From Pirellulaceae bacterium (GTDB lineage: Bacteria; Planctomycetota; Planctomycetia; Pirellulales; Pirellulaceae), in contig JAGFJK010000210.1 of assembly GCA_024102795.1 (NCBI GenBank), positions 1 to 32,785 on the forward strand: 32,785 nt of DNA, read 5' to 3'. This document shows positions 26,169-32,785 of this stretch, one piece after another (position 1 is the stretch's first letter; each line of letters begins with the position of its first letter). The notes under the pieces are model-generated. The model was given only the letters and a program-made list of their open reading frames with translations. It did no database searches and was not told where the DNA came from. The position numbers and the translations under genes are program-made.

Positions 26169-26197
26169 TTGACATATTTTGCCGCGTGTGGTAATGT
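26169..26197 (+). promoter_or_regulatory. Candidate promoter of the toxin-antitoxin pair
   Basis: A perfect -35 hexamer TTGACA (26169-26174) is followed after 17 bases by TAATGT (26192-26197), a weak -10, in an AT-rich patch of an otherwise GC-rich region. It lies 24 bases upstream of the toxin ATG. Confidence 0.5.
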
Positions 26198-26220
26198 ATT
26201 GCCATACGCGAGGCTTTGGC

Positions 26221-26475
26221 ATGCCGTTCCTGTACGTGATTTGGGACCTGGACGACGATCCGCAGGGCAACGTCCAGCACATTGCCGAACACGGGATCAC
26301 CAAGGCTGAGGTCGTGGAGGTTCTCGATCGACCGAGCGCCCGGGAGGTAAGTCGATCAAGTGGTCGTCCGGTGGCGATTGGCACGACCCGTACGGGGCGG
26401 ACGCTTCTCGTGGTCTACGACGAAATCGACGAAGATCGGGTATATCCGGTTACCGCCTACGAACTGGAGAACTAG
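26221..26475 (+). CDS. BrnT-like toxin of a toxin-antitoxin pair
   Basis: An 84-residue protein resembling BrnT/DUF4258-type small toxins: VIWDLDDDPQGNVQHIAEHGITKAEVVEVL matches the family opening in which WD...N..H...HGI precedes a helix, followed by RSSGRPVAIGTTRTGRTLLVVYDEIDEDRVYPVTAYE, where strands with a conserved G(R)T...VVY and a terminal TAYE are typical. RelE-like ribonuclease activity is known for BrnT; here it is inferred. Start chosen at ATG 26221 after GCGAGG; ATG 26194 is upstream in the same frame. The XRE gene begins one base after the stop, forming an operon with the toxin first. Confidence 0.75.
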   Translation: MPFLYVIWDLDDDPQGNVQHIAEHGITKAEVVEVLDRPSAREVSRSSGRPVAIGTTRTGRTLLVVYDEIDEDRVYPVTAYELEN

Positions 26476-26476
26476 C

Positions 26477-26836
26477 ATGGGCCGAAAGATCAAGGAAATC
26501 GTCCGCGACCGATTCCTTACCGAGGAGGAGGCCGCAAAGTATCGGAAGATCCGCGAGTTGGTGGCCGATGAATTGCCGGAACTGCGTGGTCGGGCCAAGG
26601 CGCGCTTGAAGGAACTTCGCGAAGTCACGGAGATCTTTAGGGAACTGCAGAAGGCTCGCAAGGCTCAGGGGCTAAGCCTTGGCGATGTCCAGCGATTGAC
26701 GGGCATTGATCGTTCGGCCCTTTCCAAGCTGGAACGCGGAGAACGAATGAACTTTACGGTGGATACCCTGACCAGGTACGCCGCTGCGGTCGGGAAGCAC
26801 GTGTTGTTTCAATTGGCCGACGCGACAGAAGCCTAG
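26477..26836 (+). CDS. XRE-family helix-turn-helix antitoxin
   Basis: A 119-residue partner of the toxin at 26221. The N-terminal half is charged and helical (VRDRFLTEEEAAKYRKIREL, ELRGRAKARLKELREVTEIF). An XRE/Cro-type helix-turn-helix follows at about residues 57-108: LQKARKAQGLSLGDVQRLTG, IDRSALSKLERGE, then a Leu-rich helix (VDTLTRYAAAVGKHV). It would bind the toxin and repress the operon promoter. The one-base gap to the toxin stop indicates coupled translation. Confidence 0.85.
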   Translation: MGRKIKEIVRDRFLTEEEAAKYRKIRELVADELPELRGRAKARLKELREVTEIFRELQKARKAQGLSLGDVQRLTGIDRSALSKLERGERMNFTVDTLTRYAAAVGKHVLFQLADATEA

Positions 26837-26860
26837 ACGACAGCGGTGTCTCTGGCGTAA

Positions 26861-26930
26861 ATCGGGTAGCCGGGCGGGTTTCCCCGTCCGGCCCCCACAC
26901 CACCTGGCATGCGGGTCCGCACCCGGCGGG
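26861..26930 (-). ncRNA. Orphan group II intron 3' end (domains V-VI)
   Basis: Read on the minus strand, this 70-bp block has a D5-like hairpin (CCGG GTGCGG ACC CGCATG CCAGGTGG, with mismatches in the left arm) and a D6-like hairpin (GCCGGACGGG-GAAA-CCCGCCCGGC) followed by CTACCCGAT, the typical intron end. It is almost identical to the D5-D6 of the intron remnant at 29486-29554. No maturase or other intron part is attached: the Fic gene ends 10 bases away. It may now act as an RNA hairpin downstream of fic. Confidence 0.7.
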
Positions 26931-26939
26931 TCCGAGTGG

Positions 26940-28142
26940 TCAACTGCCTTGAGCAGAACCGAGTCCGCCCGGCGGGCGCGATGGAAGGTCCGTGTCCTCC
27001 GCCAAGACCTTCAAGTAGCCCTGATAGGCGTAGATGCGATCGCGTTGCTTGCCCGTGATCTCGCGGAGGACCCCCGCGTCGCTCAAGGCCTTGATCGCCT
27101 TGGTCGCCGTGGGCTTGGTTGTTTTCAGCAGCTCTTGCGTCCTGGCGAGTGTTACCATCGGATGCTCCGGCAGCAGATCGAATAGTCGCACTGCCGGGAG
27201 GGTCGTGGCCTTGTGATTGGCCACGACTCGCCGGTCCCTTCCCAGCAAGCCGTGCAACCGCCGCGCGGCGTCGACGCCGTCTTCCGCCGCATCGCGCACG
27301 CATTCCAGGAAGAAATGCGTCCATCCTTCCCAGTCTCCTTCCGCTCGCACCCGGTCCAGGCGACGATAGTACTCCTCGCGGTGCTGCTTGAACGCCAGGC
27401 TCAAGTACAGGATCGGCTGGGACAGTAGTTCCCAATGTTCGAACAACAGCGTCACGAGCAGTCGTCCGATCCGACCGTTGCCGTCCAGGAAGGGGTGAAT
27501 GGATTCGAACTGCACATGCGCCAGCCCAATGCGCACCAGCGGCGGCAAAGGATCGTCCTGGTGCAGCCAGCTATCCATTGCGGCCAGCGCATCGGGAACC
27601 GCGTCCGGCGGTGGCGGGACGAAGTGAGCGTTGCCGGGACGCGTGCCCCCGATCCAGTTCTGCGTCGTGCGGATCTGTCCTGGCGATTTCTCCGAACCGC
27701 GAACCCCCTTCATGAGCCGCCTGTGCGCGGAGCACAGAAGCCGCATGCACAACGGCAGTCCTTTGGGCCTGGCGATCTCCCGTCGAGCGAACGCCAGTGC
27801 GTCGACGTAGTTACAGACCTCCTCGACGTCGTCAGGGCGACTTGCCTGCTGGGTCGCCTCGTGGACCAACACATCCTCCAAGGTGGCTTGTGTCCCTTCG
27901 ATCTGCGACGAGACCAGGGCTTCTTTGCGGACGAACCCGTAGAGAAACCACCCCGTGCTGGGCACCATCGCCGCGGCGACGTCCAGTTTGCCAATCGCCG
28001 CTGTCGCGCTGGCGAGCGTTCGCTGGAGTTCTTCGGTGATCCTCAATGGCGGCCGCTGGGGCGGCAGCGGATGCGGAATAAATGCTCGGACCTGCTCGCC
28101 GCCGGCGATCGTGATGCGGTGGGTGCCGGTTGTGCGTTTCAT
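26940..28142 (-). CDS. Fic family protein (AMP transferase) with inhibitory helix
   Basis: A 400-residue Fic protein, expected to transfer AMP from ATP to a protein hydroxyl group. The active-site motif is canonical: HPFLDGNGRIGR (216-227). The inhibitory helix motif (S/T)xxxE(G/N) occurs N-terminally as SSQIEG (78-83), so this is a class II Fic protein that restrains itself. An N-terminal block FIPHPLPPQRPPL and ALVSSQIEGTQATLEDVL are typical. The C-terminal part (about 316-385, RTQELLKTTKPTATKAIKALSDAGVLREI) is a winged-helix DNA-binding domain. Start: ATG 28142 matches usual family starts; an upstream in-frame ATG at 28187 with AAGGA would add 15 residues. No adjacent FicA-like antitoxin is seen, consistent with the built-in inhibitory helix. 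Confidence 0.93.
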   Translation of the reverse strand: MKRTTGTHRITIAGGEQVRAFIPHPLPPQRPPLRITEELQRTLASATAAIGKLDVAAAMVPSTGWFLYGFVRKEALVSSQIEGTQATLEDVLVHEATQQASRPDDVEEVCNYVDALAFARREIARPKGLPLCMRLLCSAHRRLMKGVRGSEKSPGQIRTTQNWIGGTRPGNAHFVPPPPDAVPDALAAMDSWLHQDDPLPPLVRIGLAHVQFESIHPFLDGNGRIGRLLVTLLFEHWELLSQPILYLSLAFKQHREEYYRRLDRVRAEGDWEGWTHFFLECVRDAAEDGVDAARRLHGLLGRDRRVVANHKATTLPAVRLFDLLPEHPMVTLARTQELLKTTKPTATKAIKALSDAGVLREITGKQRDRIYAYQGYLKVLAEDTDLPSRPPGGLGSAQGS

Positions 28143-28321
28143 GGCTGGTCGCGCCCCCTGGCCTTCGGCGAGTTCCTGGTAAAGCATTCTTTCCTTGCGG
28201 ATGGACCTGGTCAAGTCCGCTTTACTGGACCCGATACGCGTCGAAAAGCCGAGTGTCGTCTGTTGGCGTGCCTGGGACGCTCCCCTGGCGACCACTCGGC
28301 CGTTCCTCCGCCCGAGCTGTC

Positions 28322-28997
28322 AGCCGGCGACATTCCCCAGTCCGCCTGCCGGGAGGGAGTACGGCTGGAGCGAGGCCGGGGAGTCCGCCGGGCTGCGGAC
28401 GGCGATTCCCGGCCGATTCATGACATGCGTGTAGATCATCGTGGTCTGAACGTCTTTGTGGCCCAGCAATTCCTGGACCGTGCGGATATCGGTTCCATCT
28501 TCGAGCAGATGGCTGGCGAAACTGTGTCTGAGCGAGTGAGGGATGGCGATCTTGGCGATCCCGGCGCGGGCCACGGCCCCCTTGAAGCCGCTTGACCGCC
28601 TCGATCTGACGGCGCAGTTCGTCGCGACAGAGATCCGGCAGCACGGTAATCCGATCCTTGTCACCCTTGCCATTGCGGACCACGATGTGCCCCTCGTCGA
28701 AGCAGACGTCCTTGACCCGCAACCGCCGGCACTCGCCTGGCCTGGATGCGACTGACCGGACGCCTGCTGGTCCGACGCTGGTCGGATTTCAGCACCAGGT
28801 TGCGGTACGCCTCCACGGCGCGCACGGCCTGCAGCCGCTTCCAGGCGGGAGTGCCGCTGTCGCGAAGCGGCCTGGAACACTGGATGACTTCCTCGATGGT
28901 CACCGCGAGGTTACCCCTATGGGCACGAGCGATTTCGGCGTAGCGTCGCAGCCAGAGCGGAAAGTACCGGCGGTCGTCCTTTCCGAGTGCGATGCGG
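28322..28997 (-). pseudogene. Degraded integron-integrase-like tyrosine recombinase
   Basis: Pieces of one tyrosine recombinase are spread over three minus-strand frames. Segment 1 (about 28997-28775): [38 protein letters not shown] and [13 protein letters not shown], an N-terminal part I associate with large planctomycete integron integrases. Segment 2 (about 28740-28590): [29 protein letters not shown], the catalytic-domain beta sheet. Segment 3 (about 28580-28385): [44 protein letters not shown] and [12 protein letters not shown], containing the HxxR, H and Tyr catalytic residues and an IntI-like C-terminus. The first catalytic Arg region and the IntI-specific insert between segments 2 and 3 are missing. 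The 5' end is cut at a transposase fragment near 28997. Non-functional. Confidence 0.72.
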
Positions 28998-29417
28998 TGG
29001 AGCAACCACCTGTGGCTGGCCTTCTACTGCACCGACCCCGATGCCAGCGTCGTGGAGATCCTCGAAGCGTTTGCGGATCGCGCCACGATCGAACAGGACT
29101 TCCACGATGTCAAGGAAGTCTGGGGTGCTGGCCAGCAGCAGGTCCGCAACATCTGGACCAACGTCGCCGTGTACAATTTGAATCTGTGGATGCATACGTT
29201 GGTCGAGCTCTGGGCGTGGAACCGGGCCGACGAACAACTCTGCGACCGCAGCGACTCGCCGTGGGACGATGCCGAGCGGCGCCCTTCTCACGCGAACAAG
29301 CGTAAAGCCTTGCGTCAACAGCTGATGCAGAACGAATTGTCCACGCTTCGAGCAAAATGGTGGCTGCCACGAAAATTCGTTCACCTGGCCGAACGTCTCG
29401 TGGCCTTGGCCGCATGA
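28992..29417 (+). pseudogene. Transposase 3' fragment (DDE, IS4-like)
   Basis: About 141 residues of the C-terminal part of a DDE transposase. HLWLAFYCTDPDASVVEILEAFADRATIEQDFHDVKEVWG contains the Glu of the DDE triad with the IEQ..HD(V)KE context, followed by QVRNIWTNVAVYNLNLW helices and a basic C-terminus (HANKRKALRQQLMQ). The first two catalytic Asp residues are absent, and the frame starts abruptly at the junction with the integrase pseudogene, so the 5' two-thirds of the element have been lost. Terminal inverted repeats could not be identified. Confidence 0.75.
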
Positions 29418-29485
29418 TCAATGGCGAAAGTCCGAAAGTGCAGTTTCAAACACGTAGACGAATGATGGCTGGAAAATGCCGCAGA

Positions 29486-29554
29486 ATCGGGTAGCCGGGC
29501 GGGTTTCCCCGCCCGGCCCCCACACCACCTGGCATGCGGGTCCGCACCAGGCGG
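29486..29554 (-). ncRNA. Group II intron domains V-VI of the maturase remnant
   Basis: On the minus strand: a D5 hairpin ACCGCCTGG-UGCGG-ACC-CGCAUG-CCAGGUGGU with nine outer pairs and a two-base bulge, then the D6 stem GCCGGGCGGG-GAAA-CCCGCCCGGC and CTACCCGAT. It matches the orphan copy at 26861-26930 at nearly all positions. It directly follows the maturase sequence, as in group II introns. The CGC in the 5' D5 strand could be the catalytic triad. The 3' exon side is the end of the transposase fragment region. Confidence 0.72.
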
Positions 29555-29563
29555 TTCGACGAA

Positions 29564-30020
29564 GGGGAGCACGTGGCGCCCAGAGGGTCTTCAGGCTGAG
29601 TAGTCCTTGTTCTTGCAGCCAGGCGTTGGTCAGGCCGACACCGGTGGCGATGGACTTGGCCATGTGCGAGGGGCCTTTCCGACTGCGGGCGTGACGGATG
29701 GCTCGCCGCCGGGCAGCGCCGAGTCGAATGAGTTCCCGGCGGCGCGTGCGGACAAACCGCCAGCGCTTCCAGTAGCACATCCGCAGGCGACGCCGTAGCC
29801 AACGATCGAGCTTGTCGAACAGCTTCCGTTGGGCGGCCAGCCTGAAGTAGCCCATCCAGCCGCGAATATAGGTCCGCAGTTCGCTCATCCGCCGCTCCAT
29901 CGAGATGCCCCGGCTTCGACCGGTCAACTCGCGGATACGACGTTTGAACTTCTGGACGTTCTTTTCCGACACGTTGATGGTCGCCCGGCGTCCTCGAAAG
30001 ACAAAGCCGAGATACCCGAC
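29564..30020 (-). pseudogene. Group II intron maturase, 5'-truncated
   Basis: The C-terminal part of an LtrA-type reverse transcriptase/maturase. Visible are the end of the RT thumb (GYLGFVFRGRRATIN), the maturase X domain (KFKRRIRELTGRSRGISMERR, then LRTYIRGWMGYFRLA) and the basic tail (RRRLRMCYWKRWRFVRTRRR, ARSRKGPSHMAKS, TNAWLQEQG). The RT catalytic region with YADD is absent; upstream (30020-30210) the frame stays open but without recognisable RT motifs. No normal stop: the frame runs on into D5-D6 to 29418. No endonuclease domain. Confidence 0.85.
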
Positions 30021-30491
30021 TTCATCGCGGTGCGTCCCGGTCGGGACAGTGAACCTGTGGTCCCTTCGAGTGAAGAGGGGCTGCCTCGCGTCGAACCGGT
30101 CGATGGCTCCACCTGGGACTTCATCGTTCGGTCCTTCCTGTCTCGATTGGCGTTCGAGGGTCAGTTCGTTGACCTCTGCTGAGTTCTGTCTCGCCCGCCG
30201 TGGATCGCTCCCCGGCGTTCCGACCTTTCAGGCAAGCTTTACTCGTAGCCTCGCAGCTTGGACGTGGATGCAGCCGGGTGGTGGTGGACCGACCCGGCGC
30301 TTACCCAACCATCCGCGGGCCTCCTTCCCACCGCCGGTCACCCGGCCGCGGTTGCCCTCGTCTGGTACCTGCCTCTCGGAGGGGTTCATTTGCTATACTG
30401 ATTTCCGACAGTTTCCAGTCTCGTACGGGGGACTTGCACCCCACAACAATCACGCCCATGCCGCAACGACCGAATCAGGAGACCATCTCCG
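30021..30491. other. Intergenic mosaic between intron remnant and secreted protein gene
   Basis: About 470 bases. The left 190 are open on the minus strand in the maturase frame but without family motifs. The right part contains a candidate promoter (30391-30399) and a small hairpin GGGG-GACTTGCA-CCCC (30427-30442) in the leader of the next gene. No credible gene on either strand. Confidence 0.5.
30391..30399 (+). promoter_or_regulatory. Extended -10 promoter before the 30492 gene
   Basis: TGCTATACT, identical to the element before rnpB including the following GA. It lies 92 bases upstream of the ATG. The -35 region (GCCTCT) is poor, as usual for extended -10 promoters. Confidence 0.5.
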
Positions 30492-31763
30492 ATGTGTGCT
30501 CGAATCTTGACCGTTTGCTGCGTGCTGGCGATTTCGACCAGTCCGGTCGCTGGCCGCGAGGGAACCATCACGCTCCACCCGAAAGACGTCGATGCCCTTA
30601 AGGCGGCAGGCATTACCGTAGTGTACCGACTTGCCAACCGCGACTCTCATGCTTTTGAGATCACGGCCGAAGTTCCCAAGGGCCTCGACTCGCTGGATGC
30701 AAACCTTGACGTTCGCAATGACAAGGGACTGCTGACGTCTTCCGCGTGGCAGAGTTCGGGCGGGAAATGCGTCGCGGCGTTCATGGTGGGTGAACAGGCG
30801 TTGAAAGACGCCGTCTTCGTGGTGTATCCGCACAAGGGGGACCGATTCGCTCTGCACTCAAACGCTGCCCGGTACGTGCTGAAACTCTCGGAGTTCGCCA
30901 AACCGTCTCTTGAGCCTGGTAACGACAGCAAAAAGGAATCCAAGTCCAGCGGCATGAAGGAGCGGTTCCGCTTCGAATTCTGGAAAGTCGGCGCTTTCCA
31001 GCGACGCCTGGTAATTCAAGATTCTGTTGTCGTGAACGAACCGTTCAACATTCGCGCGAAAAACGGGTCGACGGCAACCGGTGTGCTGCGCAGGACCGAG
31101 GAGGGTGGTCTGCATTTCAAAGGAGAGGTTTCGCATGCGGGCATGTCGGCAGTTTTCGATACGACTGACGAACGCCTCGAGGGTAGTTTCTTCGCCGGCA
31201 AGACGAAGGGAGGGCCCGACTCCGATGGAATGCAATGGATCGACGCCTTTTTCTCACTGAGTCACGTCGAGGAGAATGTCCCGTCGGGCTTGGGCCTCGG
31301 TGTCAGTGGCAAATGGGACCAACTCATCGTCGTTCCCGGCCCAAAGGCAGAGAAACAGCGGCCGTCCCAGTGGTTCGATAGCCGGCTCAAGGCGGATAAC
31401 GTCCTGACAGCCGATCAGGAAACGTGGGTGCTGTTCCGCTCGAAGCAACTCAACCCTACCCGTCTGCGGATCGAACGCATCGAACGGGACGACAACACTT
31501 TTACCGTCACCATGAACGGTGCTGCGGCCACCGCGGGTGATGACCACTACGAAGTCCACGGCGTCAACCTCGGCAACCTCCCTGCCGGGACATACGCAGT
31601 GAAGTGGATCATCGGTTCAGGCAAACGCGGCAGGTTGCCAAAGGACAGCAAGCTGGCGGAACCCGTCGAGTTGAAGTCGAGTTTCAAGATCCTGGCATCG
31701 CGTCGCGACAACGCATCACGCGCGAATGGTGGAAAACGGCGACTGTTCGTTGTCGCATCGTGA
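30492..31763 (+). CDS. Unrecognised exported protein with foreign 3' end
   Basis: A 423-residue frame with a signal peptide (ILTVCCVLAISTSPVAG) and CAGGAGA upstream of ATG 30492. I do not recognise the family. Residues 25-140 alternate short beta strands (TITLHPKDVDALKAAGITVVYRL). A Lys/Ser-rich linker at about 140-155 leads to a second beta-rich region (EFWKVGAFQRRLVIQDSVVV, GVLRRTEEGGLHFKGEVSHAG). A third ends with NLPAGTYAVKWIIG. From about residue 399 (nt 31688) the DNA is a 5'-truncated PIN toxin gene read in another frame, so the last 24 residues are foreign and the native C-terminus is lost. Neighbours suggest an accessory-island cargo gene. Confidence 0.72.
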   Translation: MCARILTVCCVLAISTSPVAGREGTITLHPKDVDALKAAGITVVYRLANRDSHAFEITAEVPKGLDSLDANLDVRNDKGLLTSSAWQSSGGKCVAAFMVGEQALKDAVFVVYPHKGDRFALHSNAARYVLKLSEFAKPSLEPGNDSKKESKSSGMKERFRFEFWKVGAFQRRLVIQDSVVVNEPFNIRAKNGSTATGVLRRTEEGGLHFKGEVSHAGMSAVFDTTDERLEGSFFAGKTKGGPDSDGMQWIDAFFSLSHVEENVPSGLGLGVSGKWDQLIVVPGPKAEKQRPSQWFDSRLKADNVLTADQETWVLFRSKQLNPTRLRIERIERDDNTFTVTMNGAAATAGDDHYEVHGVNLGNLPAGTYAVKWIIGSGKRGRLPKDSKLAEPVELKSSFKILASRRDNASRANGGKRRLFVVAS

Positions 31764-32110
31764 CTTCACAACTGACACTCGACGAGTGCGGCGATGGTGA
31801 TCCCGCCGCCGCAACCGAACGACTTGAAGTCCTCCAGGGAATACCGCTCTTGGACCAATCTGGTGATACAGAAGTGCTCGCCGAATTGCTGATTGATCGC
31901 AAGGCGGTGCCCGCCTCGCAACCACGCGACGCCTTGCACATAGCAACCGCTGCCGCAAATGGTGTACAATTCCTCGCTACCTGGAACTTCAAGCACATTC
32001 TCAATCCACACCTACAGGCACAGATTGCCGGAACGTGTCGCGAGGCCGGCTTCATTCCGCCCGTGATCTGCACTCCAGAACAACTCAAGGCGACCGACGA
32101 TGATTCCTGA
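31688..32110 (+). pseudogene. PIN-domain (VapC-type) toxin, 5'-truncated
   Basis: The frame reads IASRQRITREWW, then SQLTLDECGDGDPAAATERLEVL, GIPLLDQSGDTEVLAELLIDRKAVPA, RDALHIATAAANGVQFLATWNFKHI and REAGFIPPVICTPEQL. This is the pattern of a PIN-domain endoribonuclease toxin family: acidic residues in LDE and RDALH, then TWN. The usual first strand with (V/I)ETT(I/V)PSYL, which carries an acidic residue, is missing: the sequence joins the 30492 gene at about 31688. No start codon serves it except a GTG at 31604 within that gene. Stop 32110 overlaps the following small frame by 11 bases. Confidence 0.75.
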
Positions 32111-32299
32111 TCCGAACGATGAGATACTCGCCATCAAGCGACGTCTCGCCGCACAATTCGATAACGACGTGCATCGTATCGCGGCGGGTAGCGCAAACGT
32201 CAAGATCACAGTGGGCTGGTGTCGCTTCCACCTCGCCGCTGCACACCAGGCACGACGAACAATGCCGTGAACCGGAGCGGCGAATCGGACGGCAACTGA
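32100..32299 (+). pseudogene. Small partner gene of the PIN toxin, frameshifted
   Basis: From ATG 32100 (overlapping the PIN stop) the frame reads DPNDEILAIKRRLAAQFDNDVHRIA and then a poorly matching tail that stops at 32270 (56 residues). A second frame from about 32195 reads RKRQDHSGLVSLPPRR and ends SGESDGN with a stop at 32297-32299. The two together look like one small acidic/basic partner protein as found downstream of this PIN family, split by an indel near 32185-32195. Presumed antitoxin; not proven. Confidence 0.55.
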
Positions 32300-32339
32300 T
32301 TTGAGAACCTCTCGCCGCCGCCCGGTTACCGCCGTCGTT

Positions 32340-32553
32340 GAACTCAATCGCAGCGCGGACGCGCATCCTGCGAAGGCCTTGAGCTGGCATCCTTGCCAGC
32401 CATCCTTTTTGCGCCGCGCGATTCCGCGCCGCTTGATATTCGCGCCCCCTTCCGGGCACGTCGCGCCGCGCTGGCTCGGCCACCGCTCAGGTCGCCAGGC
32501 AGGGGTCCGGTGGTAACGAGGATTCCGGTTGTCAGGACTTGCGCGATGGTCCC
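32340..32553. repeat. Right copy of the 212/214-bp dispersed repeat
   Basis: Direct-orientation copy of 25888-26099; it differs at a limited number of positions and by about two bases of length. It contains a perfect GCTGGCA-TCCT-TGCCAGC hairpin near 32389-32406. It ends 22 bases before the recombinase fragment, so it probably marks a junction. Confidence 0.93.
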
Positions 32554-32575
32554 CTTCGCCAAGCGCCCCCGGTGA

Positions 32576-32785
32576 CTGCCCACGGTTCTGAGTTTCGAGG
32601 AAGTCGAGACGCTCCTGCAATGCACGCCGAACCTCAAGCAACGTACCTTCCTGATGAGGCTCTACGCGGCCGGCCTGCGCTTCTCCGAAGCCGCCGAACT
32701 GCGGATTCGGGACATCGACAGCCAGCGGATGCAACTGGTCACGCCTCACGTCCTGCGCCACTCGTACGCCACGGGTCTGCTGGAG
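32576..32785 (+). pseudogene. Tyrosine recombinase fragment with internal deletion
   Basis: The frame after TGA 32573-32575 reads LPTVLSFEEVETLLQ, then LKQRTFLMRLYAAGLRFSEAAELRIRDIDSQRM (Arg I in GLR) and joins directly to TPHVLRHSYATGLLE, the HxxR box. In phage-type and IS-borne integrases of this group about 70-90 residues lie between these two blocks, so an in-frame deletion is likely. The 5' end lacks the SAM-like domain and a start codon, and the 3' end leaves the window. Confidence 0.78.

Noticed and set aside
25741-26292. Minus-strand frames across the 212-bp repeat
   Set aside because: The corresponding frames in the two copies are of different length, and the palindromes dominate; no conserved protein is convincing.
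30021-30210. Upstream RT domain of the group II maturase
   Set aside because: The frame is open, but no RT motifs (no YADD, no preceding conserved blocks) are present.

Overview
The window looks like a chromosomal segment of a GC-rich planctomycete, most likely of the Pirellulales type. Evidence: two neighbouring pairs of PSD1/DUF1549/DUF1553 and DUF1501 genes, a secreted PQQ-type beta-propeller protein with embedded methyltransferase and malectin-like domains, a Tat-exported sugar isomerase, a Gly/Tyr-rich small exported protein, and short TCC-loop palindromes dispersed between genes. This is recognition from memory; no search was run.

Layout. 1-6928 (+): 3' end of a DUF1553 gene, DUF1501, a full PSD1/DUF1549/DUF1553 gene whose 5' end runs through a 51-bp tandem repeat array, and a second DUF1501; probably one operon for exported proteins. 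7053-12566: periplasmic peroxiredoxin, a small PLA2-like lipoprotein (-), a second locus of the same 51-bp repeat, and the large PQQ/methyltransferase/malectin protein (+). 12570-12770: palindromes of a related but different stem. 12748-15526 (-): M48 membrane protease and DUF2726 protein. 15673-17861: tRNA-dihydrouridine synthase (+) and queG (-), convergent and overlapping by 40 bp. 17982-20865: Gly-rich protein, a 17-bp inverted repeat, a membrane-anchored DNase I-fold hydrolase, 19-bp tandem repeats and an FHA protein (-). 20849-22288: a YhcC-type radical SAM gene whose reading frame runs 88 bp into rnpB (RNase P RNA). 22310-25798: ribbon-helix-helix protein (-), sugar phosphate isomerase (-) with a clear terminator, and hflX (+).

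From about 25.8 kb the window becomes a mosaic accessory island. A 212/214-bp direct repeat brackets it (25888-26099 and 32340-32553). Inside lie a BrnT-like/XRE toxin-antitoxin pair, an orphan group II intron D5-D6 end, a Fic AMP-transferase, a degraded integron-integrase-like pseudogene, a transposase 3' fragment, a 5'-truncated group II intron maturase with its own D5-D6, an unrecognised exported protein whose 3' end is spliced to a 5'-truncated PIN toxin, the frameshifted partner of that toxin and, at the window edge, a tyrosine recombinase fragment with an in-frame internal deletion.

The housekeeping part holds RNA-processing and modification genes (rnpB, dus, queG), a ribosome-associated GTPase (hflX) and envelope proteins. 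The island looks like repeated insertion and deletion at one hotspot. The most unusual items are the 51-bp repeat read in frame into a PSD1 gene, the two TCC-loop palindrome families, the CDS/rnpB overlap, and the repeat-bracketed island with its orphan intron end.
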